64,000 bases of DNA from Solea solea (Eukaryota; Chordata; Actinopteri; Pleuronectiformes; Soleidae), in NCBI RefSeq assembly GCF_958295425.1, contig NC_081140.1, forward strand, positions 12,485,433 through 12,549,432, given 5' to 3'. The translations under genes were made by a program, and so were the position numbers. Below, one piece after another: positions 1 to 14,100 of this stretch (position 1 is its first letter; each line of letters begins with the position of its first letter). The notes beneath the pieces are model-generated. The model made no database searches and was not told the origin of the DNA. It was given only the letters and a program-made list of their open reading frames with translations.

Positions 1-233
1 ATGAAAACAAGTTAATATATGTAAGTAGACCTCCATAACTAACATATATGTGTGATACAAGCATTCTATGTCGCCTTTAAATGTTTTACTGTTGTAAATC
101 TGTTCCATTTTCTATTTTGATAGAAGTTAAATAACTAAAAAAATAAATAAAAATGTATTCTTTCCTTCTTTTTATTTCTGACAATGTGTTAATAATTACA
201 AGTCACCATTGTGTCACAGTCACGGCAGCTCAC
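1..233 (-). other. DNER intron 8 (start only)
   Basis: AT-rich sequence downstream of the exon 8 donor. No exon or repeat is recognised before the window edge. Confidence 0.7.
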
Positions 234-467
234 CTGGCACACACAGACACCTGTAGCTGTTGCCAATGTTGCGACAGACACCGTGGGCGCAGGGGTTCAG
301 GGCACAGAAGTCCACCAGCTGGGCACATGTGGGGCCGGTGAAGCCTGCTGTGCAGGTACAGCCAAACCCGAGGGGCCCAGGGCCCTGAGCAAAGCAGGTC
401 CCGTTATTGTGACAGGGGCTGGAGGCACACGGGTCCACCTTCTGCTCACATGTAGCTCCCTGGTAGC
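234..467 (-). CDS. dner: DNER coding exon 8: end of EGF5, EGF6, most of EGF7
   Basis: 234 nt, phase 1 at both ends. It encodes [12 protein letters not shown]6 ([15 protein letters not shown] to GFTGPTC) and EGF7 up to CLCVPG. CASSPC (O-glucose) and CHNNGTC (O-fucose plus sequon) are visible. A Gly/Pro/Leu insertion between the third and fourth EGF6 cysteines (GPGPLG) is longer than in the human sequence I remember. Donor CCA G|gtgagc. Further exons lie off the left edge. Confidence 0.93.
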
Positions 468-3400
468 CTGCAGGAAGGGTGAGGGCGGGATAAGGGGAGA
501 GAAGCAATGTGATGAAACTGGTTTGTACTATTCACCTGTTTGCGCTTTATTGATGGTCCCCTACTGCATTTGATTTCATGTATAGTGTCAGATTACTGCT
601 ACATATCACACATTTCACTTTGGGATTGGTTATGTCACCTAACTACCTACTTGTACTGGTCACAATCAGCTGTGCATAACATATAAAAAACATCATCCAG
701 TGCATAAAAAATCTATCAGTATCTATCAGTCCCATTTTACAAGGTATTGTACAGCCCCACTATCAGATCATGGTCTCAATTAATGACTGCAAAGGTTTTG
801 TATAATAACAAAAGCTCTGGCTTTTGCTGCCACTATCCTTGGTATAATTTAGTAGTTCTTAAACGTTATAGTATACAAGTGTCCTTAAGATAACACATCT
901 TTGCAGTCTAGAGTTTGATGAAAGTGTTCTAATTTGGTCATTTTGAGGCTTTAAATTGAAATTCTTGTCAACATGAGCATGTTTTGAAACAGTTTTGAAA
1001 GCAAATAAGCTCCAGACTCTATCGGGTAAATTATATATAGCAGACACTGGCAGAGTAACACCAACGATTAGGGGACGTAAAAGACCGAGAGTGGTTTGAA
1101 TGTGTCATTTCCCAACAGCCCAAATTACCACCAGCGTCTAAGCAGAGAATGAATTCATAGGGATGTTGAATTATTGTGTCTCTCCAGTATCTCTAATGAA
1201 GGGTGGGTTGGTTTTTCCTCACGTTTTCTGGGAGACAATGTCCCTCAGTTCCCTTTGTGGATGACTGTGTGTCAAAGCCACACTGATTTCTCCTTCACCT
1301 CGTCTCATTATCTCGTGCGCCTCTGCTACTTTCACCTTTTCATCTAAAAATAACCTCTTTTCTTCGCCCCGCATGTTCCACTGTCTGCACTTTTCGTTCC
1401 GCGCTGCACGCAGAGAGACTGCGCCGTACATGTGTATACGGTATACTTTGCTGTGCGGTGACATAGTGTGCATGTGTGTGGCCCCCGCTGATTTACAGTA
1501 ACAGTAATAGCAATTCCCAGCTGACTGGACCGCAGTGCACACTGCATTGATCTAATGAGGAGCTAGTGTTCAAAGCATTCATTGATCTGCGAGAATTTAT
1601 GAGGAGGGGAGGACATTCATCATTTAACAGCACAGAGACAACAGCACTCTGCAGCAGACGGGGGGGGAGAATCTCCTTCTGCCTGTCCACTGTCTCATTC
1701 TGCTTCAGCCTTTCCTTTTTAGCTTCTCTGATTCCTTTCAGGTTCTGCCATACACTTGCAAACATACAGATGTTATCGTCCTTGGTTTCCTCTGTATTTC
1801 GCTTCTCCTCCCTCTGCGAGCACATCCACGCCTTGAGCTTAGTTTCCCTCTCTCATTCTTTCACTATTCAGCTCATTTGGCAATAAATCAGAGGTTTCAG
1901 GTTGTGTTCATTCTTCCTGCCACTGTTGAAACCACAGATTATTGTGATGAAACTTTGAACATTTGATGTTTCATTCTGACTTACAGGTGTTTATTGATAA
2001 AGTTGGCATCATAGTGTGCAGACACAAGATGGCTACCAAAGGTTAGGGATCAAACTCTTCACGGTTCCAGTTCCAATTGTGTTGTTTTTTGTTGATGAGC
2101 ACACGAGTCATGCTTGCCGTATGACTCGGTTTCTTTCACAGTTATAGGTTAAAACCAATTTCTCTGGAGATTTGTTTGGTTTTTGAGAATTAAAATACAG
2201 CACCTACCCTGCACGGTCCCACAGTTTATACAGTATATCCCCTGCCTCTCTTAAGATAGCATATAAAAGAGTTGACTATGCACTGATATGATGACAATTA
2301 TTTAGTTTCAATCATTATATTTAATATCTCAGTAGGGAACTTTGTGAAAAAATGTAATTAATGGGAGTATGAGAGTAGTTCCTTGAACTTACAGTGTATA
2401 TTCTAATACGGCTCTGGTTACTTTCGTAACTATGTTTTACAAAGTCTTAATTATCATCAAAGTGTAAATATTTGTGCTTAGTTCTGTTCCTGAGAGACAG
2501 AAAGACTGAAAAGAGGCTGAGAATCCAGGTAATAGAGACAAGGACTCACTTGGCCATGAGGGAAATGGATCAAGGAGGAACGACAGAGAACAGATTCTTT
2601 AAACAAACCTTTAATCTTTAATCCCTCCTTCTTTTTTCTTATGTCTCCTTGTTTTGTTCTAGATCCTGAAAGGTTTTACACAAATATATGCATACAGTAG
2701 AGGACTATTTGTGACTGTTTGATTTAGAGATAGATTACACCACATTTAACTGACTTATATTCATGCTGGAACAAAGACGCAGCACCTGAAACACGAACCT
2801 CACCCCTGTGGACAGGCGCATATTTGTTCATGCAGTAGGTGTTCTACTGCAGGAGTGCGCGAGTGCTGTTGAGCATTTTGATTTGGGTATCGATTGATCA
2901 CTTGTGTGTCCTATGCTCAGACATCTTTTTCTAAGGATTTTCCCAGTTTGAGTTTGTGAGGGTAAAGGGCTTCTTTCTTTGGGTCAGTCATTGATTTCCA
3001 ATATTGAGTTTTAATTCATCGTTGCTGTAGCTTTAATATGAAATACATCACTTTCTCAGTCAGCACCAACTTTATTGACTAACAATTTTTACAATATGTT
3101 TTTATTGCCATAATGTTATATTGATTATTAGTGTTGAATGGTATATGTAATTTGGCGCTTGGGTCAGCTTTGTTCTCGTTATGTGTGGGAACAATGTAAC
3201 AGTGAAACCAATCCAAATGCAAGTTAGCGTTACAGATGGATTCAATCTAGTCTAACTTGTAAATAAACACCCAGATTGGTCATTTCCCCAAAAGTCAATG
3301 TTCCCCCAGACACGTAATTAACCCAGGAAAAATTTCAAGGCACCTTCTAAACAAAATCTCCACACAGTAATTAAGAGGCACTGGCCCATTTCTCACCACC

Positions 3401-6400
3401 GCTATGAGAGCCCCTTCTCTGATTTTATGAAAATAAACACACAAAAGATGGCTTATGAATTCTTTTATGCACCGGAGACCACTGGGTTTCTTTCAGCGGC
3501 TGCACATTAACAATGGAGTCAGGTGTTACAGTCTGAGCGAGCGAGGCCTCCTACAGTGACGGCTGGGAACAATGAACAAACGTCCCGGCAGGTTTCACAT
3601 CCCTCAGCTGATTCTTGATTTGAGCAACATGTTCCATTGTTGCCTACTTTTACCTCTCTATCCTGAACGTGCGCACACACCAGCTCATTGCGTATGCCAC
3701 TTGCAAACTAGAAGAAAGAAACCGCTTCTCCGGCAGAGGTTTTGCGGCCACAGATTTCCCCAGAGAGGCTGATGCAGCTGAGTGAGGCTATGAAGACTAA
3801 TTAGAGTAGAGGAGGAAGGTTTAAATTAAGCATCTAGGTGGCACAGATACTGTTTAAACATGCAGCAAACTCGAGTGCAAAATAACTGGAAAGATAAAAA
3901 AAAAAATGCACAGCCTTACAGGACGCATGGTCATTTTAGTCTACATAGTGCTGAGTAGAAATGCTTCTGTAACTCATTTACGTCCGACTTTATTTGTCTT
4001 GTCTCTAAAATAAAATGAATAAAAGTGATGATATTATTGTGTTCTCTTTTCTTCAAGTATTATGTGGATTGGGTTCATACCTTCGTGGCAGTAGCACCTG
4101 GGCCCGGCCAGGCTGCTCATACACGTGGCTTCGTTTTTGCAGGGGTGAGAGAGGCAGTGGTCAACAAGCAGCTGGCAGCGCTCGCCCTCGTAACCTGGGA
4201 AACACACAGTCAAGTCTCAATCATACTTGATCTACTACTAACTTCTTAATCCACATGAACCGACCTCTCTGTACGTTTACAGCCGCATTACCACCTGCTC
4301 TCCAGTACACAGTGCTATAGCAGGTTATTATTATCACTCTGCAACTCTGAGCTTTTCACTCAGGTGAGCAGACGAGAGTAGAGAGAAGAGGAAACTTCAT
4401 AAATAGATCATAAATAGGTCGTAGAGATGGCCCTCACTTCAGAAGCTGGAGATCAGGTGCGCAAACATTTAACAACCATGTGTTTTGATGGACTTATGGA
4501 AAGTATATTCAAATATTGCCAATAAACCCTTTTCAGTGTGATGCAATAGACGTCACACAACCAAGGTAACGCCCTCTGGCAGGATACTACGCTGTTCGCC
4601 TCGATACACATATATACTAGACACATAAATCAGATAATATGTCAGGAAACTTGGCTGTTTTCTTCATAAAAGTAAAAAATGGTGGATGGATGTTGTGGCC
4701 TGGGATGCCAAAACATTCAGAGACAAGCTAACAGGAGAGCGTTTTACCAGATCCCACGCAGATCCAGACAGACAGTGGAGGTGAATTGTTGCTATGAAAC
4801 GTGCTCACAGTGAGCAAAAGGAGACTCTCAAAAGCCAGATTGTGTCCGGGGTTTTTTTTTCTCCCTCCGGGCTCTTGTAAACTTTCAGTGACTCTGGCGT
4901 AAGATAAATGGAAGTCAGTTAGGAAGTTGTCAGGATACGGCAGGTCTGGAATAACGTCCTGTCTGGTTGTTTCCATGCTGGTGAAAAGCACGCCGAGGCA
5001 CGATCAGGATCAGATATCATCAGTCTGTCAAGTTTTGTGATAAATCGGTCACTCTCCATGGATTTAAAGTGCGCAGTGAACTGTGACAGGTTGAATCCAA
5101 CACTGGTCCCATTCATTTTTGTCGCATCTCAGGCTGCCAACATGGCTGCTCATAGGGACGAGTCACCTTAAAAGCTCTATAGACCTAATTGTTTTCAAAA
5201 CAATTAACAAGATTATGCCCTATATTGTCAATTGTATACTTTTTTGGAAACCTCATAGGTTGATTAACATCAACAACAGTAGTAGCTGAATTTGACTATG
5301 ATATCTACTGTCTCACACTCGCACATAGAGCGTGTTTATGTCCAGAAGGTGTTGGAACCTCTGACTTTTCCATTTTGACCAGAGGACTTACCTTCAAGTA
5401 TCTGTAGTAAAACAAATCTGACAAGATCAAAGGATCCATACGCATTAGGGGTGGGACTCACAGGATACCTCATGATACGTGACACATGGTCCATACCTAA
5501 ATGTTTTGCGCCTTTGTAGATCAGTAAGTTATAATTCACATGTGTAGATGGTGAATTTAATATTGTTAAAATTTCACTTGTTTTTCCAAAGAAATTTCAG
5601 GTTTTTCATAATATGTTTTATAAAAAGATACTTCTTTGAATGTGAAACAAAGGGAAACATTTGAAGTCCTTGTCGTTTATATGTTATTATGCTATTATTT
5701 TACCAGTTGCGGTCAAATTGCGTTGTATGTGGCCCCTGAACTAAAATGAGTTTGAGAACCCTGCTTTATTGTGTCTTCATTTGTTAATTAAAATATCGAT
5801 ATTTGCCCTGGGGTATCGATTATTTTTATTTAATGATTATTATTATGGTGATTGTAGAGTTTCATCCTTCTTTTCACACATGAAACAGACCTGAAATCCT
5901 GAAATTCATGCAAGGAAAGGTCCTAAAGAGGTAACAAGTACACACACACACACGCACTCTCTCATACATACACACAGGTTTGCACAGCTATTCATTATAG
6001 GACACTACATTGACTGTCATTTGAACAGCCTAAACAAAGCATTATCCCTAACCTTAACCATAACTACAATTGCACACACACCTGGAGGGCAGCTGCACGT
6101 GAAGTTACGTCTCTCGCCTCCCTGTCTGACATCGGTGCAAGTGCCATTGTTGCGACAAGGTCGGCGGTGGCAGGCATCAAACTCCTCACAGAATATTCCA
6201 GTGTAGCCCTCCTCGCACTCGCAGAAGAAAGTGCTCTGCAAACCACACATTCATCTCATCACTTGTCAGATCAGCGAATCCTATCAAAATATTTTGGGAA
6301 CATAGCAATTTCATAATACGCAGCAGTGACACAGTTTGATTGTCAACACTGAGGGGAATGATAATGAGAACCTGAGCAGAGAGAAAATGAGTAGGTCTCA

Positions 6401-9400
6401 AGTAATTCTGATTTCATCTGCTGCAGCATGTTGTTTTTCAACCAGTCACCAAGGTTAAAGATTTATTTTAATCCAGAACCATGTGCATAATGGACCATCA
6501 GAAACAGAAACTGATTAAAAGTCCCCACAGGTAAAGTGGAAATATATTATTATATTTTTAATCCTGTTGTAATTTGTGACACTGGGTTATACTAATACAG
6601 AAACACTATTGTGTGGAAAATAAAGCGTTGTTGAATCCATTCTGAATACAAACACAACAAACTAAGGTGTTCTGAGGTGCTCTCACCTCAGAAGGCTGGG
6701 TGACACATTTGCCTTTGCCAGAGCACTGAGGGTCACTGAAGCTGCTGCCAGGCTCCACGCAGCTGCTGGCCTTCACCGTCAGGTTGAGACGCAAGATGAC
6801 CTCCGGGGCTGTGGGGGCGCCCACGTGTAAAACACCTACAACAGACAAAAAGAAGGCCTTATTAACTGTTCATGTTTAGTGATTTTTTAATCATAGTTTA
6901 CACACTGGCTGATATTTTGAAATACACAACCCCCTTGTGTTTTGAAATGTTAATTTGCAGTGTTGTAATGTAACGAAGGACAAATACTTCACATGTCTGT
7001 ACTTTACTTTATTTATATTTATATTTCCTGTAACTATCTTTGTTACTCGTTACTACCAAATAATATCAGAAGAAGAGTTGGTAATGGCCTGTATTTATAT
7101 AGAATTGTTCTAGTCTTGAGCTGCTTTACATTACAGTTTTCACCCATTCACATGCTCAACATGGTGTTAAGTGTCTTGCTCAAGGACACATATAGACGAG
7201 CAGGGCCAGGAATTGAACTCACAGCCTTCCAGTTGACAGACAACTCACCATACCACTGAGCTACCGTTTACTTCTAAAACTTAAGTACATTTTAAAGCAG
7301 AAAATTACTTTTGATACTTAAAGTATTTGACATGTATTGTACTTAAGACTTTTACTTTGACCCATTTGCTATCAAATTTTGTCATATCAGTTCTGTTAGT
7401 TTGCTGGCTGAGGACAACCTGAATGTAAGAATAAATTGAATTGCCACCAGGGGGCGACTCTGCTGATGACAAAAATAACCCAGTTTGAATGGGAGTCAAC
7501 AGGAAAGTGAGCCTTTACTTCTCACTTCACTTATAAGATGAGTTTTCCTGAGGATTTAATAGTCTTGATCACTAGTTTCGGGTCTTCAGTAGAACATAAT
7601 CTCTATTTTACCTTGCCATTGAGATGACAATAAAGCACTGCACACATGATTGGACACCGGTGTGACTGACAGCTGCTATTTCAGGGTCCAAAACCTCAAC
7701 ATGGCACTGGCCAAATGGTGAATCTCACCAGTCTCATCACTATTCTCCACCACTATGCTTCATGACTAAATACCATAAGACAAATGACATTCCCATAACA
7801 CTGTACTTTTTTGTGTATTGCTAATTGTTAGTGAGCTAAATTACATACTTTCATACCCATTCACATGCTCAACATGGGGTTAAGTGTCTTGACCAGGGAC
7901 ACGATTTCTCTCCTTAAAAGCATTATAAGCAAATACATTTAAAGAAGAATAGTGCATGCAGCTCTTGATAGTGACCAAACGAGTGTGTGCTGCTCTGTTG
8001 TGCCTCTCACTTTGAGTCTTAAATGTCAGAACATCTTAGTGTGTCTTCAGTCACAGCTGACAGCTACACAGGCAAGGGGATAAAGAACATCCTCATAATA
8101 AATATTCACTGACATTGGAGTTTTTTTTTTTTACATCCCGATATGAGGCCAATGAGCTGCGAGTCCACCTATGACGAGACACCGCTGACGTCAGCTCCTC
8201 CTCAGCCAATCGGAGAGCAGACAAAACAGCCCAGTCACCTCTGACCACATGATCGTCAGACCAATGACTGTGAAAGTTACACCTGCACAGTCACTGCTCC
8301 TTTTAAATTGTGAAGGCACATCATGGACAGTCAGACACAGTGACGTATGCAGGAGGAAGTGCAATGTCACTGCACGGCTCCTCCCTCTTCACTGACGCTC
8401 ACAAGGTCACACACCTTCAGGAGTCTTCAGGTTTTCGTGCTTACACAAACTTGCATGCGGTTTATGTTTTTGAATCCTTCTCATTTCAGAGCCCGAATGC
8501 AGCAGCAGAAAGAACAGAACAGCAGGAAAACAACCGTGTGTCTTTGACCTTCTCCTGCAGTCTGACATTCATTCTTCTCTGTTTTCTGAGTCCTTTCCTT
8601 ATCTCACTCTCTCACAGAATCTGTGTGAATCTCACTGTTAGAATACAGTTAATGCCTGAAATCCTTTTTCATTGTGTAAATATTGTGTGATTCTCCCCGG
8701 TGACACATGAAGAATAAATACAGTTTATTATCTTTTGAGGTTTTTGACTCCCTAGTAAATGAGCTATTTAGAGATAGTTATAATTGCCCTTCTTCTGAGT
8801 CCTCTCTGTGGCTGTTGACTGATGACTATCATACAAATTGAATAAACTGTGAATTTTAAGTGATTTAAATGGGAATATGAGTAAAGATAACCACAACTCC
8901 ACTCTGTTAAGCAAATAATTGCCATATTCCACTCTCGTCCCACTTTTGGTGCATTTTGGTGAGCTGTGTCACAATTTGAAAAACTGGTTGACTGAGGAGT
9001 CACGGTCGGTGTAGATGAGACGGGAGGCATCTTACTCAGGAAGTAGTTCTGCCCCAGAGGCAGCAGGTGATCCGACACCACCAGCCCATCGGGAGCCTGC
9101 AGGAACCACATCGTAGAACCATTCGAAATAGACGAACGGAGGAAATCCTCCTCATTCAGACGCCAAAGTACGGGAGCTCCACTGGCATTCACCAGCACCC
9201 TGGCAAGAGAGACAAAGTCAGCGAAGGGTGTGATGGAGAGAGATAAATTAATTAGGGAGAATGTAATGATTGTGGGTTTGGTTTACACTTTGATCTTCAA
9301 CAAATTGATTTCTCTGTCACCCAAGTCTGAGCTCCTTTTCCCAGCATTAGGACTGTAGGTTTGCAGTGTTTGCAGTGTACATAATAATCAGATTTGTTGA

Positions 9401-11007
9401 GTTAAACACAATCCACATATTTCACTCTATATTTCACAGTATCGCATGTGAAATGTCAACAAAATCTGCTTCAGCAGGCAACACTTAATTAATACTGGAG
9501 TCAACGTTCCCCCATACATCTGCAGAAAGGAGATGTCAAAGAAGCTTAATTAGTATATAAGAATAAAATCAAACACAAGTTTGAAAAAAAAAAAATTGCA
9601 TTGCTTCTATTTTTAGTCCCTTTCAGAGCTTCAGAAAGGCCTAGCAGGCACAATTCAGTTCAGGATGTACTCTGTAAGAATTTAATCTATTTTAGGTCAT
9701 GTTCATTAAGTGAGAGTAAGTTGCAGAGTTTTTAAGTGGATCGACATGATGGCTGCTCCAAAATGTTGAGCAGGTGAGGAGGGAGCGGAGCCTGGAGGAG
9801 AATCTATGAGCAGGGACTGAACTTCATCACATACCGTCTGAGCACAGCCACAGGGACAAACACGAGGAGCTCAGGTCTCTCAGGACTTACAATCATTTTA
9901 ACTTAAGTTAAAATGATTGGAATGGTGTCCTAGATTGGTGACTATTAAAGTTATTCAAGTCTTATTTTCATAGTGTTAACACTTGAGGCCTTTCCCATGC
10001 CCGCAAATGCACAGACATCGGTATACATGTATAGAAAGTCGGGATGAAGATGACAAAAAAATTACATTATGACCATGATCCAAACCCAACAGGAAGTTCA
10101 ATCCATTTTGGATTGAACTTTAATTTTTTGGCCATTTTGGCGATTTCCCCCCAATGATATTTGAACAAACTTGTTTGATCATCTTCAATAATAATAATAA
10201 TAATAATAATGCAATAATAATAATTATTATTATTATAATTATTCTTACCATTAACTAAATTAAAGGATCAATGAAATTGCTTTATAAAATGCTGCCTGTT
10301 TCTGTTATTGTTTGCTACAGCATGACAACCACCTCTCCCACTGTACCGTTGGGAAGGAGCTGTATTTCATTAGCAGCGTGTCTAAATAAAGGTCCCCTTG
10401 AATTGCATGTCCTTCACAGCATCTGTGTGTGTTTAAGAGTCATAAATAATTATTCGGTATGAAAACAAAGCAGCGTTGGTTGATTAACTTTCACCGCGTG
10501 GCTCCCAGCCTGTGATCGTGAGCGGGGCTTTGAGTGGGGCCCATAATGAGGGGCAACATCTCGGACATTCAACGCCAACATTGGCCGCTGTTTGTGCATA
10601 ATTCATTCATCGTGATTTACCGAACAACTGTAACACTGTTTGTGAGCAAACACACTATGCGAGGCTGGAGCACACCTGGAGTGGTGTAACACTGTGTTTT
10701 CTGTGCCAGAGCAGGGTTATGAGGACATTCAAATGGAAGGTCATTAGTTACAAAAACTACAAGCTGTGCTCTATTGTCAACACCAGTGGCTCCATGTGGA
10801 GTATGTGGATACGATGCTGTGTCAAGTGGATTCTATTCCAGGAGTTTCTATATGAGGATAATGCAGACAGTGTTCTGTACGGCAATCGTTGTTGTTATCC
10901 ACGTTGATTAGGCTCTAAAAAGCTTTGCAACGCAGATTTGGTGGATTCTGTATATATACATATATGTTTATATACATACATACATACATATATACACATA
11001 CATATGC

Positions 11008-11054
<47 letters not shown>

Positions 11055-11121
11055 TATATATGCATATATACAGTATGTATGTATATATATATACACACAC
11101 ACACACACATACATACGCATA

Positions 11122-11181
<60 letters not shown>

Positions 11182-14100
11182 CACACACACACATTCACCT
11201 ATGGTTCCATTAATACTAAACTGAGTACCGAGTATGTCAGTCTAGGATTCCATGAATCCTAAATATGAAGCCCATAACATAGTAATATTGTAAATATCTT
11301 TCTACATTGTACTCTCACAGGATGTGGAAATGGATGTTTATTACTTTTATCGCCACTGTCTTTGCTGCTGTGAGAATGTAAATGTCCCCACTGCGGGACA
11401 CATAAAGGACTATCTTATCTCATATTCCATTTTAATATCAGAGATTTCTCACCAGGAGTTTGCTCGCTCTTATATTTCCTTGTAATCTTTGGGCACTGAC
11501 TTTTACATGTATGGGCACCAGTGGACCTCCTCATATAACCTCAAGCAACCTTTCATTCAAACCGTCTTTTGCACTAGTTTTTTTGAGTAGCCACATATGC
11601 ACATATTTGCACAGACTCAAACACAAGACTGAGTGAATGGTAAGTACTCATCTACTGAAGGTAAAAAAAAAAAATCTTCTTAGCCTCCATTGTATCTGCA
11701 CCATTGGCCTGAATGTTTTATGTGATCACTGCAGACACAAAGACAAATGTCCTACTGTGACAATCAAGTTGATCCTAAATCCCCTCTTATCTTGCCTTGT
11801 TTTTATATAGGGTAAAAGTTCCTGCTAATGAAGTTATAACACAACAAAAGAATGCTGTTTAAAAATAAATATTTTGCACAGTTTATTTTTTTACACTTGT
11901 GTCTAAGTCAACGTCCAGTTAGGAGGGGCTGGACCATGCGGTAGGATTAGACAACATCTGGCGGCGGTGACCTTTGAAGTGTGTGCGATACTTGCTGTGA
12001 TGCATTCAGAGAAAAAGGACTGTGGAGATAACCTTAGGTCACAGGAAGAGGACTGGTTGGACTGTCAAGAGAATGTGAGGTAAATTCATCACTCCTCTCT
12101 TTCACTTGAGTGAAGAAGGCAGAAAAAAAAAACACCAACAGTATAAATATTTTCATAATCGACAAGTCCCGACACTCTGTGTCGGATCGGGCTCTAATCA
12201 TTAAAATGTGTTGTGACCACAGCATGAGAGAAGGGGCCCTCAAACTGTCTGCTGAAAATGCAATAATAAGTCAAAAGATAACAGCAGGCCCTGGGTTAAA
12301 TTCAAGGTTTATTGCTGTCATGAAGCAAACCACCTTTAGGATATTATTCCACAAAAAAAGGGAACTCTTACTTTACAGCCGTCTCTTCAGGCACCTCCAG
12401 AGACAAAGTCAAAGTTCCTGATGTGAGCTCACACAGCTCTGGACTTATACAGTGCAGACCCTCTGTCACCTAAAAACAAACACACACCAACACACTTCTT
12501 AAATCTCAAATCTTAATTATATAGTCTTAAGATAAATCCACATGAGTTTAAGTTTATGAGTGGAAGTTATCTCACCCTCTCTGCCTCCCACGGCACCACC
12601 AGCAGCCTCTGCCCAGGTTTGGGTTGCCATGGCTGCAGAGTAGGAGGTGCCAGTGTTGTGGTGGAGGTGACAGTGGTTGGCTGTGGCGGCTGAGTGGCAG
12701 CAGCGGTGCTGGAGGTGACAGGAGTAGCCAGTTCAGGAGCAGATGGGGTGGCAGGGTCCCAGTCTGCAGCTGGGAGGTCCAATAAGATTTGATCACACCT
12801 CTCCCCCTCGTAGCCTTCACTGCACTCACAAGTGTATGTCGGCTCCCCCTCCTCTCCACTGTCACTCTGGCTGCAGTTTCCATGGAGACAGGGGCTGCTG
12901 GTACAAGGGTCTGTGAAAAACTGGAAATGGAAAAAAAAGACAATAAGCAAAATCAGAAACAGAAGCTGTGGAAGGAACAAAATGATTATTATCGGACTAC
13001 TGTGTTTTTCCAGACATGCAGCTGTCACCTGTACTGGACACCATTTTGTTGTCATTTTTTACCCAGCCCAGAGTGTATAGCTGTGGTTTGACCGCTTGAT
13101 TGGTTGGTCAATATTCTCTCAAGTGACACCACTGATCGTCCACTGAGATTTTAGTCTGGACAGTCCCAACGGTTATCAGTGTTACCATGTTTCATGGCTC
13201 AAATATAATCTGAAATCAATAAAATTATTTGTCTGCGTTCAGATTCTCCATTCGGTTTTAACCAGAGGCTTTGCTCGAGGCTTATTTAAATACGTTTGAT
13301 CCATAGTTGGTAAACAAATATCGACATGATAATTCAGCAAAAGTGAAACAGCAACATCTGGACCGCTCCCTGGTGGCTTGACGCAGTATAGCTTATACCT
13401 CCATGTTAGTGGACAAACACTGGTAGGTGAAGAGGTGTTCAACTTTACATAAAGTTAATGGTATAATGATTCAAAATTCTGCTTTTTATGTTTATTTAAA
13501 ATTTGTTGAGAGGCTAATAATGGAGTCAGTGAACTGACTTAGAGATTTAGAGATAACATTCAGCTTTTCTCCCCAAAACAGAGTGACTGTTTACAACCAC
13601 GTCAATGATGGTTTGCTTGACTTCAGCCGTGGCTGGGGTTCAGCTTAATATTATCTGTGGCCCAGTGAGGAGCACAAACATTTCCGTCTAACTGAGTCCT
13701 TTAACTGCTCTGACCCATCCTCTTTTCTCCATGTCTCACTCTTTCACACTTCATTTCAGCGTAAATATACAGTGCATATGCATTCATGTACACAAACTTG
13801 CATTCCGCTCCCAAACAATGTTTTTCCGACATGCACATTTGAGAGAAATGTTCACTGACAGCTTCTTTCAGTCATGCTGGTTTCCTCCATAAATAATTGA
13901 TCACATTTAAAGGGAAACAGGCCACTAGGACAGCTGAAAGTCAAAGAGGATAAGGCCAAGCTTGTGAAGGTCGCTGCCTGACTTTTGTTATTATTATGCT
14001 TATGAAGCACTACAATGCAGCTCCGCCTGTACAATTTCAATGAGCTCATATCATCGTTTTATTAAAACCAGGGGAAAAAAACAACACCCTGAGAGTGTGT

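Larger units (their letters stand above)
6836..9035 (-). other. DNER intron 4
   Basis: 2.2 kb between exons 5 and 4. It holds two copies of a SINE-like repeat (7081-7266, 7853-7903) and a CRE/CCAAT motif cluster at 8184-8265. No coding exon is recognised. The 126-codon plus-strand frame at 8310-8690 has no recognisable similarity and is antisense to the gene. Confidence 0.7.
9200..12371 (-). other. DNER intron 3
   Basis: 3.2 kb between exons 4 and 3. It contains a 30-bp palindrome (9890-9919), a short hairpin (10094-10120), an AAT-rich simple repeat near 10186-10240 and a long TA/CA microsatellite (10951-11192). A GC-richer stretch at about 10480-10640 is the only non-simple segment that stands out. 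No exon is recognised. Confidence 0.7.

Noticed and set aside
1219..1886. Several 67-110 codon frames in DNER intron 7
   Set aside because: No recognisable family, no splice or start context, and overlapping frames on both strands.
8310..8690. 126-codon plus-strand frame near the CRE cluster
   Set aside because: Tempting as the product of an antisense promoter, but composition is random-like and no family is recognised.
10895..11262. Overlapping 76-99 codon frames on both strands rich in Tyr, Ile, His and Thr
   Set aside because: They are translations of a (TA)n/(CA)n microsatellite and exist in nearly every frame.
12909..12911. The internal CAG as acceptor of DNER exon 2
   Set aside because: It would put exon 2 out of frame with exon 1; the upstream CAG keeps phase 0 and the alignment with DNER.
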